A DNA stretch of 40,082 nt from Myxococcales bacterium (lineage in GTDB: Bacteria > Myxococcota_A > UBA9160 > SMWR01): contig JABSQW010000066.1 of NCBI GenBank assembly GCA_013215605.1, positions 1-40,082 on the forward strand, given 5' to 3'. Below, piece after piece: positions 10,635 to 17,887 of the stretch; positions within the stretch are counted from its first letter, which is position 1; each line of letters starts with the position of its first letter. The notes beneath the pieces were generated by a model. It saw nothing but the letters and a program-made list of their open reading frames with translations, ran no database searches and was not told the DNA's origin. Both the position numbers and the translations under genes were made by a program.

Positions 10635-11461
10635 CCCCCCCGTCGTCCGCTGCCGCGGGCTATTGCCTCGGACACGAGGCCTCCTGAGGCTTCCAGGATC
10701 TCTGCAGCGCGAGCTTCGTCGACCTCGAGCATCTGGGCGACGATGCGGTTGCCGCGCTCGCGGAGCTTCTTCGACGTTGGGAGAAGGTTGGTCATGAGAT
10801 TTCCGGCCACGTATCCGAGCTTGACCATTACCGTCGTCGACATCAGATGCAGGACCATCTTCTGAGCGAGGCCGCCCTTCATGCGCGTCGAGCCCGCGAT
10901 CACCTCGGCGCCCACCTGCGGGACGATCGAGATCTCGGCGCCCTGCGCGAGGTCGGAATCGGGATCGCACGTGATCGCGATCGTGCGCGCGCCCACCTCG
11001 TGAGCGACTTCGACAGCCGCCAGCGCGAAGGGCGTGCGACCGCTCGCGGAGATCGCCACGACCGCATCGCCGGGGCGCAGACCGGCCTCCCTGAGCTGCC
11101 GCCGCGCGGCCTCCGGATCGTCCTCGGCCTCCTCGACCGCCCGCGACAGCGCCTCCTCCCCGCCCGCAATCACCGCCTGGACGCGGTGGCTGGGAAGACC
11201 AAAGGTCGGCGGGATCTCAGCGGCGTCGAGCGCGCCCATGCGACCGCTCGTACCCGCGCCGACGTTGTACCAGCGTCCCCCACCGGAGAGCGCGCAGACC
11301 AGCACATCGACCGCCTGCGAGATTTCGGGGAGTACGCGCCCGACGGCGTCGACGGCGACCCGATCCTGGGCGTGGATGAGCGCGAGGATCTCCTCCACGC
11401 TTCGGCGGTCGAGATCCCGGGTCTCATCGAGGATGGCCTCGGTCGGTCGCTCGATTCTCAT
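10622..11461 (-). CDS. murQ: N-acetylmuramic acid 6-phosphate etherase
   Basis: Cleaves the lactyl ether of MurNAc-6-phosphate to give GlcNAc-6-phosphate in peptidoglycan recycling. It is a single SIS-domain protein. The signatures GAGTSGRMGALDAAEIPPTFG and AISASGRTPF, plus a GSTRMKGGLAQKMVLHLMST stretch, are diagnostic for MurQ. I start at ATG 11461 (279 residues) because the MurQ fold begins there (MRIERPTEAILDE). The track's longer ORF to 11551 adds 30 residues unlike the family and would overlap mutS2. No clear ribosome site precedes 11461. The neighbouring genes do not include anmK or nagZ, so the recycling pathway is completed elsewhere. Divergent from mutS2 with only about 30 bp between starts. 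Confidence 0.95.
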   Translation of the reverse strand: MRIERPTEAILDETRDLDRRSVEEILALIHAQDRVAVDAVGRVLPEISQAVDVLVCALSGGGRWYNVGAGTSGRMGALDAAEIPPTFGLPSHRVQAVIAGGEEALSRAVEEAEDDPEAARRQLREAGLRPGDAVVAISASGRTPFALAAVEVAHEVGARTIAITCDPDSDLAQGAEISIVPQVGAEVIAGSTRMKGGLAQKMVLHLMSTTVMVKLGYVAGNLMTNLLPTSKKLRERGNRIVAQMLEVDEARAAEILEASGGLVSEAIARGSGRRGGNST

Positions 11462-11492
11462 CCTGGATCGTTTCGGCGGATTTCGCCGGGGG

Positions 11493-14003
11493 ATGAACCT
11501 CTCTGCTCTACTACCCTTAGGAGTTGGAGCCTCGTTGACGTTCAGCATCACGCAAAAGACGCTCGAACGGGTGGAGTGGCATGAGGTCCTCGCCCGCCTT
11601 CACGACTTCGCCCGAACGCCGTGGGGCAGAGGTCGGCTCGTCCCCCCCGCGGCCGACGACGAGCCCGAACCCCACTCGGACGAAACGGCGTCCCATGGAA
11701 CCCTCTTCGAGACTTCGCGCGACGCCGCACTCCTGCGCCTGGCGGAGACGAGTGAGGCGCGAGCCATCCTCGCGTCCGGTGATCTCCCGCCCCTCTCCGG
11801 TGCAGCTGATCTGTCGGGGCTCCTCGCCCGCGCGCGCAAGGGTGGCGTGCTCGGAGCACGCGAGTTGATCGACGTCCGCGTGACGCTCGCCGCCATCCGC
11901 TCGACGCGTCGCTTCCTCAGCCTGCGCAGCCAGGTCGCACCACACCTGGCCGACCACGCGTCCGCCATCGCAGATCTCGTCGGCCTCGAACGCGACATCG
12001 AGGATGCCATCGACCCGTCAGGCGAGGTACGCGACTCGGCATCGGTAGTCCTCGCCGAGGTTCGCGCCGACACGCGGCGACTCGAAGGGGAAATCCAGAA
12101 GAGCCTCGCGCGCATCCTGCGCGACTCGAGCGTCTCCGCGCGCCTCTCGGACCAGTACTTCACGATCCGCCACGATCGTTACGTGCTGCCCGTGCGGGCT
12201 GACGCCCGCGGCGGCTTCCGGGGCATCGTCCACGACGCTTCGAGCTCGGGGACGACACTCTTCATCGAGCCCGAAGAACTCGTCGATCTCAACAACCGCA
12301 AGAAGCAGGCGGAGATGGCGGTCGAACGCGAAACGATGCGCATTCTGCGCGCGCTGTCCGTGGCCGCCGCGGCCGCCCTCCAACCCATCGAGGCCGCGGT
12401 GGAGATCGTTGCCACGGTGGACGTCGCGTTCGCGCGCGCGCACCTCGCCGACGAAATGGACGCCGTCCATCCCGAGGTGTTGGACGGAGGCGTGCTCATC
12501 CTCCCGCAGCTTCGCCACCCGCTGATCCCTATCGACCAGTGCGTCGCGAACGACGTGCGGCTCGGCCTCGGCGCGCACGTCCTCGTCCTCTCGGGTCCGA
12601 ACGCCGGCGGCAAGACCGTCACCATGAAGGCCATGGCACTCGCTGCGCTGTTCGTTCGCTGTGGTCTGCACGTCGCTGCCGCGCCCGGCGCGCGGGTCGA
12701 CCTCTTCGACGCGATCCACGCCGACATCGGTGACGAGCAGGACATCCGCGAGAGTCTCTCGACCTTCTCCGCGCACATGGCAAACCTCGGGAGCATCCTT
12801 GCGAGCGCCGACGCCAGATCGCTCGTCGTCCTCGACGAGGTCGGCGTGGGCACCGACCCCGGCGAAGGTGCGGCGATCGCCCAGGCGTCGCTCGAGGCGC
12901 TCGCCGACGCCGGCGCGCGCGTCGTCACCACGACCCACTACAACCTCCTGAAGGAGATGGCCGACGTCGACTCGCGATTCGAGAACGCGAGCGTCGAGTT
13001 CGACGAACGCACCCTCGAGCCGACGTATCGACTGCGCCTCGGCACGCCGGGCGCCTCGTCGGCCACCGCCGTCGCCGCGCGCATGGGGGTTCCGGACGAC
13101 GTGGTCGACCGCGCCACTGCGCTGCTCGAACGCGAAGACCGCCAGCTCGACCGCATGCTCTCGGAGCTCTCTGCGAGCCGCGCCGCGCTCGAGCGCGAGC
13201 AGCGCGAGGCCAGCGCGGCGCGAGCCCAGGGCGAGGGGGTGCGCGCCGAGTATGGCGCCCGCCTCGAGGCGCTGAATGCGCGCCGCGAGAAGCTCTACCA
13301 CGCTATGCGCGAAGACCTCGACTCCGGCTTTCGAGACGCCCACGCACAGATCGCCGCGGTGATCCGCGAGCTCCAGCACAAGGGAACGGCGCAGGACGCG
13401 GCCCACGCTCGCGAGCGCCTCCAGGCTCTTGCGAAGCGCACTCGGACCGCGGCCCGCGAGGCGGGCTTCGAAGGCAAGGAACGACCCGCAGCCTCGCCGA
13501 TCGACTGGGCAACGGCGCGGACGGGCGACCGCGTCCGCGTCGAGGGCGGTTCCGAAGGTGTGCTCCTCGCGCTACCCGACAAGCGCGGACGCGTGGAGCT
13601 GCGTCAGGGAAGTGCACGCGTCGTGGTGCGCGCGGAGCGGGTCACCGGCGTGGTCGCCAGCGCGCGTGACGCGAAGGAGCGCCGCGGGCCCTCGCGAACG
13701 ATCGTCTCCCTGGCGCCGGAGAGCAGCAACGAGACCGGCGCGGAGACGGGTCGCGACGCCGGTCGCTGCGACCTGCGGGGTCTGCGTGTCGACGAAGCCA
13801 TCGACGAACTCACCCGCGCGCTCGACCACGCGACCTCCACCGGCCGACCAAGCCTGCTGATCGTGCACGGCGTGGGTACGGGCGCGCTGCGCGAAGCCGT
13901 GCACCGATACCTTCGCGAGTCGCCGTACGTCGCGAAGTTCGCGGGCGCCGATGCCAAAGAGGGCGGCGACGGCGCCACCCTGGCACACTTCACCGACACA
14001 TGA
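11493..14003 (+). CDS. mutS2: MutS2 (RqcU-type) ATPase with C-terminal Smr nuclease domain
   Basis: MutS2 proteins act on branched DNA and, in other bacteria, on collided ribosomes. The N-terminal clamp and lever regions (TLERVEWHEVLARLHDFA) are followed by an ABC-type ATPase. It shows Walker A LSGPNAGGKTVTMK near residue 366, signature STFSAHMANLGSIL, Walker B SLVVLDEVGVGTDP and the TTHY switch His. A coiled-coil region with REKLYHAMRED follows. The C-terminal Smr domain has DLRGLRVDEAID and HGVGTGALREAV. ATG 11493 gives 836 residues; TTG 11535 with TAGGAG upstream gives 822 and is a real alternative. The track ORF from 11034 is too long, because its first 150 codons are antisense to murQ. 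The stop overlaps the next start (ATGA). Confidence 0.95.
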   Translation: MNLSALLPLGVGASLTFSITQKTLERVEWHEVLARLHDFARTPWGRGRLVPPAADDEPEPHSDETASHGTLFETSRDAALLRLAETSEARAILASGDLPPLSGAADLSGLLARARKGGVLGARELIDVRVTLAAIRSTRRFLSLRSQVAPHLADHASAIADLVGLERDIEDAIDPSGEVRDSASVVLAEVRADTRRLEGEIQKSLARILRDSSVSARLSDQYFTIRHDRYVLPVRADARGGFRGIVHDASSSGTTLFIEPEELVDLNNRKKQAEMAVERETMRILRALSVAAAAALQPIEAAVEIVATVDVAFARAHLADEMDAVHPEVLDGGVLILPQLRHPLIPIDQCVANDVRLGLGAHVLVLSGPNAGGKTVTMKAMALAALFVRCGLHVAAAPGARVDLFDAIHADIGDEQDIRESLSTFSAHMANLGSILASADARSLVVLDEVGVGTDPGEGAAIAQASLEALADAGARVVTTTHYNLLKEMADVDSRFENASVEFDERTLEPTYRLRLGTPGASSATAVAARMGVPDDVVDRATALLEREDRQLDRMLSELSASRAALEREQREASAARAQGEGVRAEYGARLEALNARREKLYHAMREDLDSGFRDAHAQIAAVIRELQHKGTAQDAAHARERLQALAKRTRTAAREAGFEGKERPAASPIDWATARTGDRVRVEGGSEGVLLALPDKRGRVELRQGSARVVVRAERVTGVVASARDAKERRGPSRTIVSLAPESSNETGAETGRDAGRCDLRGLRVDEAIDELTRALDHATSTGRPSLLIVHGVGTGALREAVHRYLRESPYVAKFAGADAKEGGDGATLAHFTDT

Positions 14004-14401
14004 GGATTCGCCTGAGTCCGCGGCTCGCCGCACTCCCCGCGCTCGTCCTGGTGCTCAACCTCGCCGGCTGCGCACACGCCCGGGAGCGCTCGCTCGTGGT
14101 CACCGCCACCGCATACAACTCGGTCGTCGAGCAGACGAACGCGAATCCGACTCTCACCGCCTGGGGTGACCGCCTGCGCCCGGGCATGAAGGTGATCGCC
14201 GTGTCGCGCGACCTCATCGCCATGGGGCTCACTCACGGGAGGCGCGTTCGCATCGACGGCCTCCCGGGCGAGTACGTGGTCCGAGACAAGATGGCGAAGC
14301 GCTGGACGAAGAAGATCGACCTCTACATGGGCGAGGATGTGAAGGCCGCGCGGAAATGGGGGCGTCGCACCGTCACGATCCGTTGGGCACAGGACGATTG
14401 A
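14000..14401 (+). CDS. 3D-domain lipoprotein, probable cell-wall-active protein
   Basis: A 133-residue precursor with a lipoprotein signal (lipobox LAGC, Cys24), so the mature part is about 110 residues anchored in the envelope. The mature sequence is a double-psi beta-barrel '3D' domain: TATAYNS, then GDRLRPGMKVIAVSRDLIAMGL, IDGLPGEYVVRDKM and KKIDLYMGEDVKAARKWGRRTV. It resembles YuiC/MltA-type murein lytic barrels. The central 3D Asp positions are partly preserved (Asp in VRDKM and in KIDLYM), but the first is replaced by Ser (VSRDL). Lytic activity is therefore plausible, not certain. Its ATG overlaps the mutS2 stop by 4 nt, indicating translational coupling. A decayed GNAT gene abuts its stop on the other strand. 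Confidence 0.85.
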   Translation: MRIRLSPRLAALPALVLVLNLAGCAHARERSLVVTATAYNSVVEQTNANPTLTAWGDRLRPGMKVIAVSRDLIAMGLTHGRRVRIDGLPGEYVVRDKMAKRWTKKIDLYMGEDVKAARKWGRRTVTIRWAQDD

Positions 14402-14624
14402 CCTGCCCCGCGAAACCACCGGTCTCCTTCTCGACCGCGGCCCACATTCCGAAGCCGTGATCGCCGTACATCGTCCGCGCCCAGTGGACGGTCTGATTGC
14501 AATCACGGGTGCTCTCGTAGAAGCGCATCGCGACGGGGTCTGAGAAGATTCCCTGAAGGGCATCGACGTCGTCGAGTGTGAGTTCGCGGAGAAGGAGTCG
14601 AGGCGTCTCGATTGCCACGCGCAC
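14373..14624 (-). pseudogene. Truncated GNAT (RimJ/RimL-like) acetyltransferase remnant
   Basis: Starting at GTG 14624, with GGAGGAG about 10 nt upstream, the minus strand reads as the N-terminal part of a RimJ/RimL-type N-acetyltransferase: ETPRLLLRELTLDDVDAL, FSDPVAMRFY and GFGMWAAVEKETGGFAGQ. Homology ends near residue 74, about base 14402, and the frame stops nine codons later. The family needs about 170 residues including the acetyl-CoA site, which is missing here. The break falls exactly at the stop codon of the convergent 3D-domain gene, so a deletion or rearrangement probably removed the 3' half. It lies 17 nt after the PPOX-like gene in the same orientation. The ORF-track entry 14373-15062 covers it with a wrong N-terminus. 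Confidence 0.7.
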
Positions 14625-14641
14625 GGTGCTGGCTCCTCCGC

Positions 14642-15994
14642 TCAGCCGGAAAGCAGCCGATCGGCGGCCACATGCCCCGACCGGAGCGAGGCCTCGAGGG
14701 ACGGACCCGACAGGTAGTCGCCCGCGAAGTAGACGCGGCGACCGCGCTCGTGGTGGTCGTCGAACACCCGTTCGAGCCCGGCGACCACGCGGTAGTGGCC
14801 GACGCCGAACTCGGTGACGGCGTCGGGCACGCGAAACAAGCGCACCGACTCGATGGCGTTTCGGACGTCGTGACGGATCCGCTCGAACGCCGCGAGCAGG
14901 TCCTTCTCGAGGGTGTCGTTCGTGAGATGGCTGTTCGCCGCGCTGAACGCCGCAGTGGCCCGGACGGTGGCGAGACCTCGGCCCTCCGGCACGCGACTCC
15001 CGCGTGCCCCGGGCTCGAGGAGCACGGAATCGATGGGCGAGTCTTCGTCGCGGGGTACACACACGAGCTTGCAGTGGGAGTGGAAGGGACGCCGCAGCGC
15101 GCAGCTGAGCACCACGCTCGGAAGGCGGCGGATCTGCCCCAACGCGTCGCGCTCCGCGGCCGACAACACCGGGTCGGCGATGACGCGCGCCTCGGCAGCC
15201 GACGTGGCGACGATCACTGCGTCGGCCTCGCGCACGCGCTCCCGCGGGCCGCGGGCGGCGGCGAGGTCGGTAACGGTCACTCCGACGCGGCCCCCGGCCA
15301 CTTCCGCGACGCGGGCCACGCGCACGTTGTAGCGGACCTCGAGTTGGTCAGCAGCGGCCTGCGGGAGCTCACCGAGGCCCGCGCGCGGCAGTCCGAGCCG
15401 CGCACCGCGCTCGTGACGCCACGTGTGGAGGAACAGCACGCGACTCGTCTCGTCCGGGTCACCGAGGGTCGTGCGCGTCACCATCGGCGCAAGCCAGCGA
15501 TTGAGCAGACTCTTCCCGAAGTAGAGACGACCGAAGTCGCCGAGGCTGCGGTCATCGAGATCAGCCGCACGCTCGGGTGCATCGGGGTCGATGGCGCTGC
15601 CGTAACGCGACATCAATCGGGGCAGGCGCACGAGGCGCAGCGCATCGAGCCACTTCACACCGGGCATCTTCAGGACACCGAGCTGTGTTCGCGCATCGAC
15701 GTCGCGGATCTGCCCGTGGTAGACGGTGGCTGGCAGTACGGGGCGCAGCGGCAGCATCTCGTCGCGCAGGCCGACCTCCTCGATCCACTGGTGAACACAG
15801 CGGTCTGCCGTCGACAGCACCGGATTGCTGACATCGAACGTGTAGCCGTCGCCGCGCAGCGAGAGCGCGCGACCGCCCGGCCGCTCGGAGGCTTCGAGCA
15901 CCGTCACGTCGACGCCCGCGCGGGCGAGTCGCCACGCCGCGCCGAGGCCCGCGATACCGGCGCCCACCACCACCACCTTCGGCACGGCAGTCAC
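14642..15994 (-). CDS. FAD-dependent amine oxidase-fold protein, protoporphyrinogen oxidase-like
   Basis: A 450-residue flavoprotein of the HemY/amine oxidase superfamily. The N-terminus is a classic FAD Rossmann fold: VVVVGAGIAGLGAAWRLARAG followed by LEASERPGGRA. The C-terminus carries the second FAD motif, VYFAGDYLSGPSLEASLRSG. The middle (LLNRWLAPMVTRTTLGDPDE) resembles protoporphyrinogen oxidase-like and carotenoid desaturase-like proteins. Without hem genes nearby, the substrate is uncertain. The track's 686-aa ORF includes about 235 spurious residues from the upstream gene in another frame. The start is GTG 15994, which overlaps the stop of the HAD phosphatase (GTGTGA), so the two are coupled. 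Confidence 0.8.
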   Translation of the reverse strand: MTAVPKVVVVGAGIAGLGAAWRLARAGVDVTVLEASERPGGRALSLRGDGYTFDVSNPVLSTADRCVHQWIEEVGLRDEMLPLRPVLPATVYHGQIRDVDARTQLGVLKMPGVKWLDALRLVRLPRLMSRYGSAIDPDAPERAADLDDRSLGDFGRLYFGKSLLNRWLAPMVTRTTLGDPDETSRVLFLHTWRHERGARLGLPRAGLGELPQAAADQLEVRYNVRVARVAEVAGGRVGVTVTDLAAARGPRERVREADAVIVATSAAEARVIADPVLSAAERDALGQIRRLPSVVLSCALRRPFHSHCKLVCVPRDEDSPIDSVLLEPGARGSRVPEGRGLATVRATAAFSAANSHLTNDTLEKDLLAAFERIRHDVRNAIESVRLFRVPDAVTEFGVGHYRVVAGLERVFDDHHERGRRVYFAGDYLSGPSLEASLRSGHVAADRLLSG

Positions 15995-16680
15995 ACCCAC
16001 TCCTCGAGCTTGCGGATCACGTCGAACAGCGTGTCGAACCGCTCGAAGGGCTCGCCCCGCTGGTCGAGGGTCTCGGCGAGGGTGCCCTTTGCGAACGCGA
16101 CGTCCGCCTCGAGGGCTCCACAGAGATCGGACACGCGCCCGTTGCCCACATGCACGATCTTTGCGCCCGCGTTGCCGCGGCGGAACTCCGCGATGCGGGC
16201 GCGCTTGCACGTGCCGGTACCACACGAGCACATGGGATCCGGCGACCCGACATCGATGCGCCAGACGCCTCCCTCGTAGCGCAGTCGGTTCGCGTCGTAC
16301 GCGAACCGCACGTCGTTGATCTCCTGCAGGCGATCGAGGTTGTAATCGAACCCGTCCGACAGGATGCGAAAGGGCACGCCGTAGCGCTCGCACCAGTCGA
16401 CCAGATCCCGAGCCCCGGGATCGAGCTCGACCGTCCGGAGAAACGCTTCGAGTTCGTCCTCGGAAACGGGGAGGCGGTCGAGGATCTCCATGTTGTATTC
16501 CCAGGCGGTAATCTCGCCCTTCTCGTAGCGTGCCCAGGCGGCGGGACGGCGGTGGCCCCCGTGGCGCCGCGCGAGCGTGGACCCGACATCCTGAACGGAG
16601 AATGTCCCATCGAAGTCGCAGAAGACTGCGAGCGGGGGTGTGCTCCCCGCGGCCTCCGACTGGTTTCCGTGCGAATTCAT
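15991..16680 (-). CDS. HAD-superfamily phosphatase, MtnX/SerB-like
   Basis: A 229-residue haloacid dehalogenase phosphatase. The nucleophile motif is FCDFDGTFSVQD near residue 18, where the first Asp is phosphorylated and the second protonates the leaving group. Motif II Ser lies in RILSDGFD. Motif III/IV lies in IVHVGNGRVSDLCGALEAD. A Cys-rich insert, MCSCGTGTCKR, lies near residue 140, and similar inserts occur in MtnX-like 2-hydroxy-3-keto-5-methylthiopentenyl-1-phosphate phosphatases. I start at ATG 16680 rather than the track's 16833, because the extra residues are low-complexity and overlap the divergent gene. First gene of the HAD, PPOX-like, GNAT-remnant cluster. True substrate unknown. 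Confidence 0.82.
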   Translation of the reverse strand: MNSHGNQSEAAGSTPPLAVFCDFDGTFSVQDVGSTLARRHGGHRRPAAWARYEKGEITAWEYNMEILDRLPVSEDELEAFLRTVELDPGARDLVDWCERYGVPFRILSDGFDYNLDRLQEINDVRFAYDANRLRYEGGVWRIDVGSPDPMCSCGTGTCKRARIAEFRRGNAGAKIVHVGNGRVSDLCGALEADVAFAKGTLAETLDQRGEPFERFDTLFDVIRKLEEWV

Positions 16681-16703
16681 CGGCGCGCGAGTATAACGGC
16701 AAG
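16681..16703. promoter_or_regulatory. 23-bp divergent gap with back-to-back -10-like elements
   Basis: Only 23 bp separate the HAD gene (minus) and the methyltransferase gene (plus). GTATAACGG gives TATAAC on the plus strand (16692-16697), 6 nt before GTG. It also gives TATACT on the minus strand, 9 nt before ATG. Both messages would be leaderless. No good -35 boxes were seen, so this is tentative. Confidence 0.4.
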
Positions 16704-17612
16704 GTGGCCGGTGCCGACGATCTGCGGGCGCGCCTGCTTGGCGCCGACCCGCTCCTCCTCGACGGCGCCCTCGGTACCGAACTCGAGCGGCGGGGTCTCC
16801 CCTGCGAGCTGCCGCTCTGGTCCGCCCACGCACTCCTGGGCCACGAGGAAACCCTGGCCTCGATTCACGCCGACTACGCTCGCGCTGGCGCGGAGATCCT
16901 CACCGCCAATACCTTCCGTACCCAGGAACGAACGTTGTCCCGCGCCGGTCTGGCCGGGCGTTCGCGCGACCTCACTCGCCGCGCGGTGGCCATTGCGCGC
17001 GAGGCCGGGGCCGGGCATCCGATCTTCGTGGCGGGCTCTGCAGCGCCGCTCGAAGACTGCTTCCGACCCGATCTCGTGCCCGACGACGCGACACTCCGCG
17101 CCGAACACGTCGCGCACGCGGAAGCACTCGGCGATGCCGGTGTCGATCTCATCCTCGTCGAGACGATGAACTCGGTGCGCGAGGCCGCCGCCGCGACCGC
17201 AGCGGCGCGGTCGACGGGTCTGCCGGTCTTTACGAGCTTCGTCTGCGGGGCCGACGCGCGACTCCTCTCCGGCGAAGCTCTCGCGCGCGGCGTCGAGGCA
17301 GCGGCCAGCGCGGGCGCCGACGCGGTTCTCATCAATTGCCTGCCCGCGACCCAGGTCTCAGATTGTCTCCCCACGCTCAGCAAAGCCCGACTCCCCTTCG
17401 GCGCGTACGCGAACCTCGGTGGGCCGGGCGACACACCTGAAGCACCCCGCAGCCATCCGTGCTCGCCCGCTGAGCTCGGCGAACACCTCGACTCGTGGAT
17501 CGCGTCGGGCGCTTCGCTCGTCGGCGGTTGTTGCGGAACGAACCCCGATCACATTCGCGCGCTGCGCGAACGACTCGATTCACTACGCAATCGAGTTCAC
17601 AGATGCCCTTGA
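16704..17612 (+). CDS. Homocysteine S-methyltransferase family protein
   Basis: A 302-residue TIM-barrel zinc methyltransferase of the family that includes MmuM, BHMT and the N-terminal domain of MetH. The N-terminus LLLDGALGTELERRG is characteristic. The three zinc ligands are visible: Cys in LINCLP near residue 213 and Cys-Cys in VGGCCGTNPDHIRAL near the C-terminus. The likely methyl acceptor is homocysteine; the donor (S-methylmethionine, betaine or a corrinoid) cannot be deduced. I start at GTG 16704, because upstream residues in the track ORF are antisense to the HAD gene. The size fits a stand-alone enzyme rather than a split MetH. A sigma54 promoter and terminator lie downstream. Confidence 0.88.
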   Translation: MAGADDLRARLLGADPLLLDGALGTELERRGLPCELPLWSAHALLGHEETLASIHADYARAGAEILTANTFRTQERTLSRAGLAGRSRDLTRRAVAIAREAGAGHPIFVAGSAAPLEDCFRPDLVPDDATLRAEHVAHAEALGDAGVDLILVETMNSVREAAAATAAARSTGLPVFTSFVCGADARLLSGEALARGVEAAASAGADAVLINCLPATQVSDCLPTLSKARLPFGAYANLGGPGDTPEAPRSHPCSPAELGEHLDSWIASGASLVGGCCGTNPDHIRALRERLDSLRNRVHRCP

Positions 17613-17624
17613 GCGGGAATTGTC

Positions 17625-17639
17625 GACACAATTTGTGTC
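17625..17639. promoter_or_regulatory. Perfect palindrome, possible upstream activator site
   Basis: GACACAA-T-TTGTGTC is a perfect 15-bp inverted repeat just after the methyltransferase stop. Its centre lies about 153 bp upstream of the start predicted from the sigma54 promoter at 17758. That is the usual distance for an enhancer-binding-protein site. Confidence 0.4.
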
Positions 17640-17757
17640 ACCACGCGTTCTAGCGCTGCACCTCGACTGCCGTCGCATGAGCATGCGTGTGACCAAGGCC
17701 ACATCGTTACGCGGGTTTACGCCCCCGTGTCGCGTACAGCTTCCCGTTGTCATCGAG

Positions 17758-17774
17758 TTGGCACGCCGATTGCT
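17758..17774 (+). promoter_or_regulatory. Consensus sigma54 (-24/-12) promoter
   Basis: TTGGCACG-CCGA-TTGCT matches the RpoN consensus TTGGCACG-N4-TTGCW at every position, with the invariant GG (17760-17761) and GC (17772-17773) separated by 10 bp. Transcription should start near 17785. No ORF follows on the plus strand before a terminator about 95 nt downstream. Confidence 0.72.
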
Positions 17775-17784
17775 CTAAGCATGT

Positions 17785-17878
17785 GTCACCCAGAGGATGC
17801 AGAAGCACCCCTCGATTGGCGCCCGGGCTGACAACCCCTCCCTTCGCACTTTGTGCGGAGTGTCGGCCCGGGCGTTTT
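17785..17878 (+). ncRNA. Candidate sigma54-dependent small RNA (~94 nt)
   Basis: The start is placed 12 nt after the -12 GC of the sigma54 promoter, and the end is the T-run after the hairpin. The transcript would have an unpaired 5' part of about 35 nt (ATGTGTCACCCAGAGGATGC region) and a large 3' stem-loop. The region contains no plausible coding sequence with a ribosome site. The alternative is that the terminator simply serves the methyltransferase gene ending at 17612, and that the promoter is fortuitous. Confidence 0.5.
17820..17878 (+). terminator. Rho-independent terminator with nested hairpin
   Basis: CGCCCGGGCTGACA (17820-17833) pairs with TGTCGGCCCGGGCG (17861-17874), 14 positions including one G-T wobble. 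An inner hairpin CGCAC-TTT-GTGCG (17845-17857) sits in the loop. TTTTCT follows on the plus strand only, so it works for plus-strand transcripts. It ends 10 nt before the MFS gene. Confidence 0.8.
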
Positions 17879-17887
17879 CTCGTGTGG

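Noticed and set aside
11034-11492. N-terminal 150 codons of the 989-aa mutS2 ORF
   Set aside because: Antisense to murQ and without similarity to MutS2; the domain begins after 11493.
12018-13406. 462-aa minus-strand ORF inside mutS2 and similar long antisense ORFs (e.g. 4371-5696, 32817-34391)
   Set aside because: Long antisense ORFs are common in high-GC genes; their translations are Arg/Ala/Val-rich without domains, while the opposite frames are clear known proteins.
17613-17887. A tRNA or short protein gene in the gap after the methyltransferase
   Set aside because: No cloverleaf or acceptor pattern and no ORF with a ribosome site; the sigma54 promoter and terminator explain the visible structure better.
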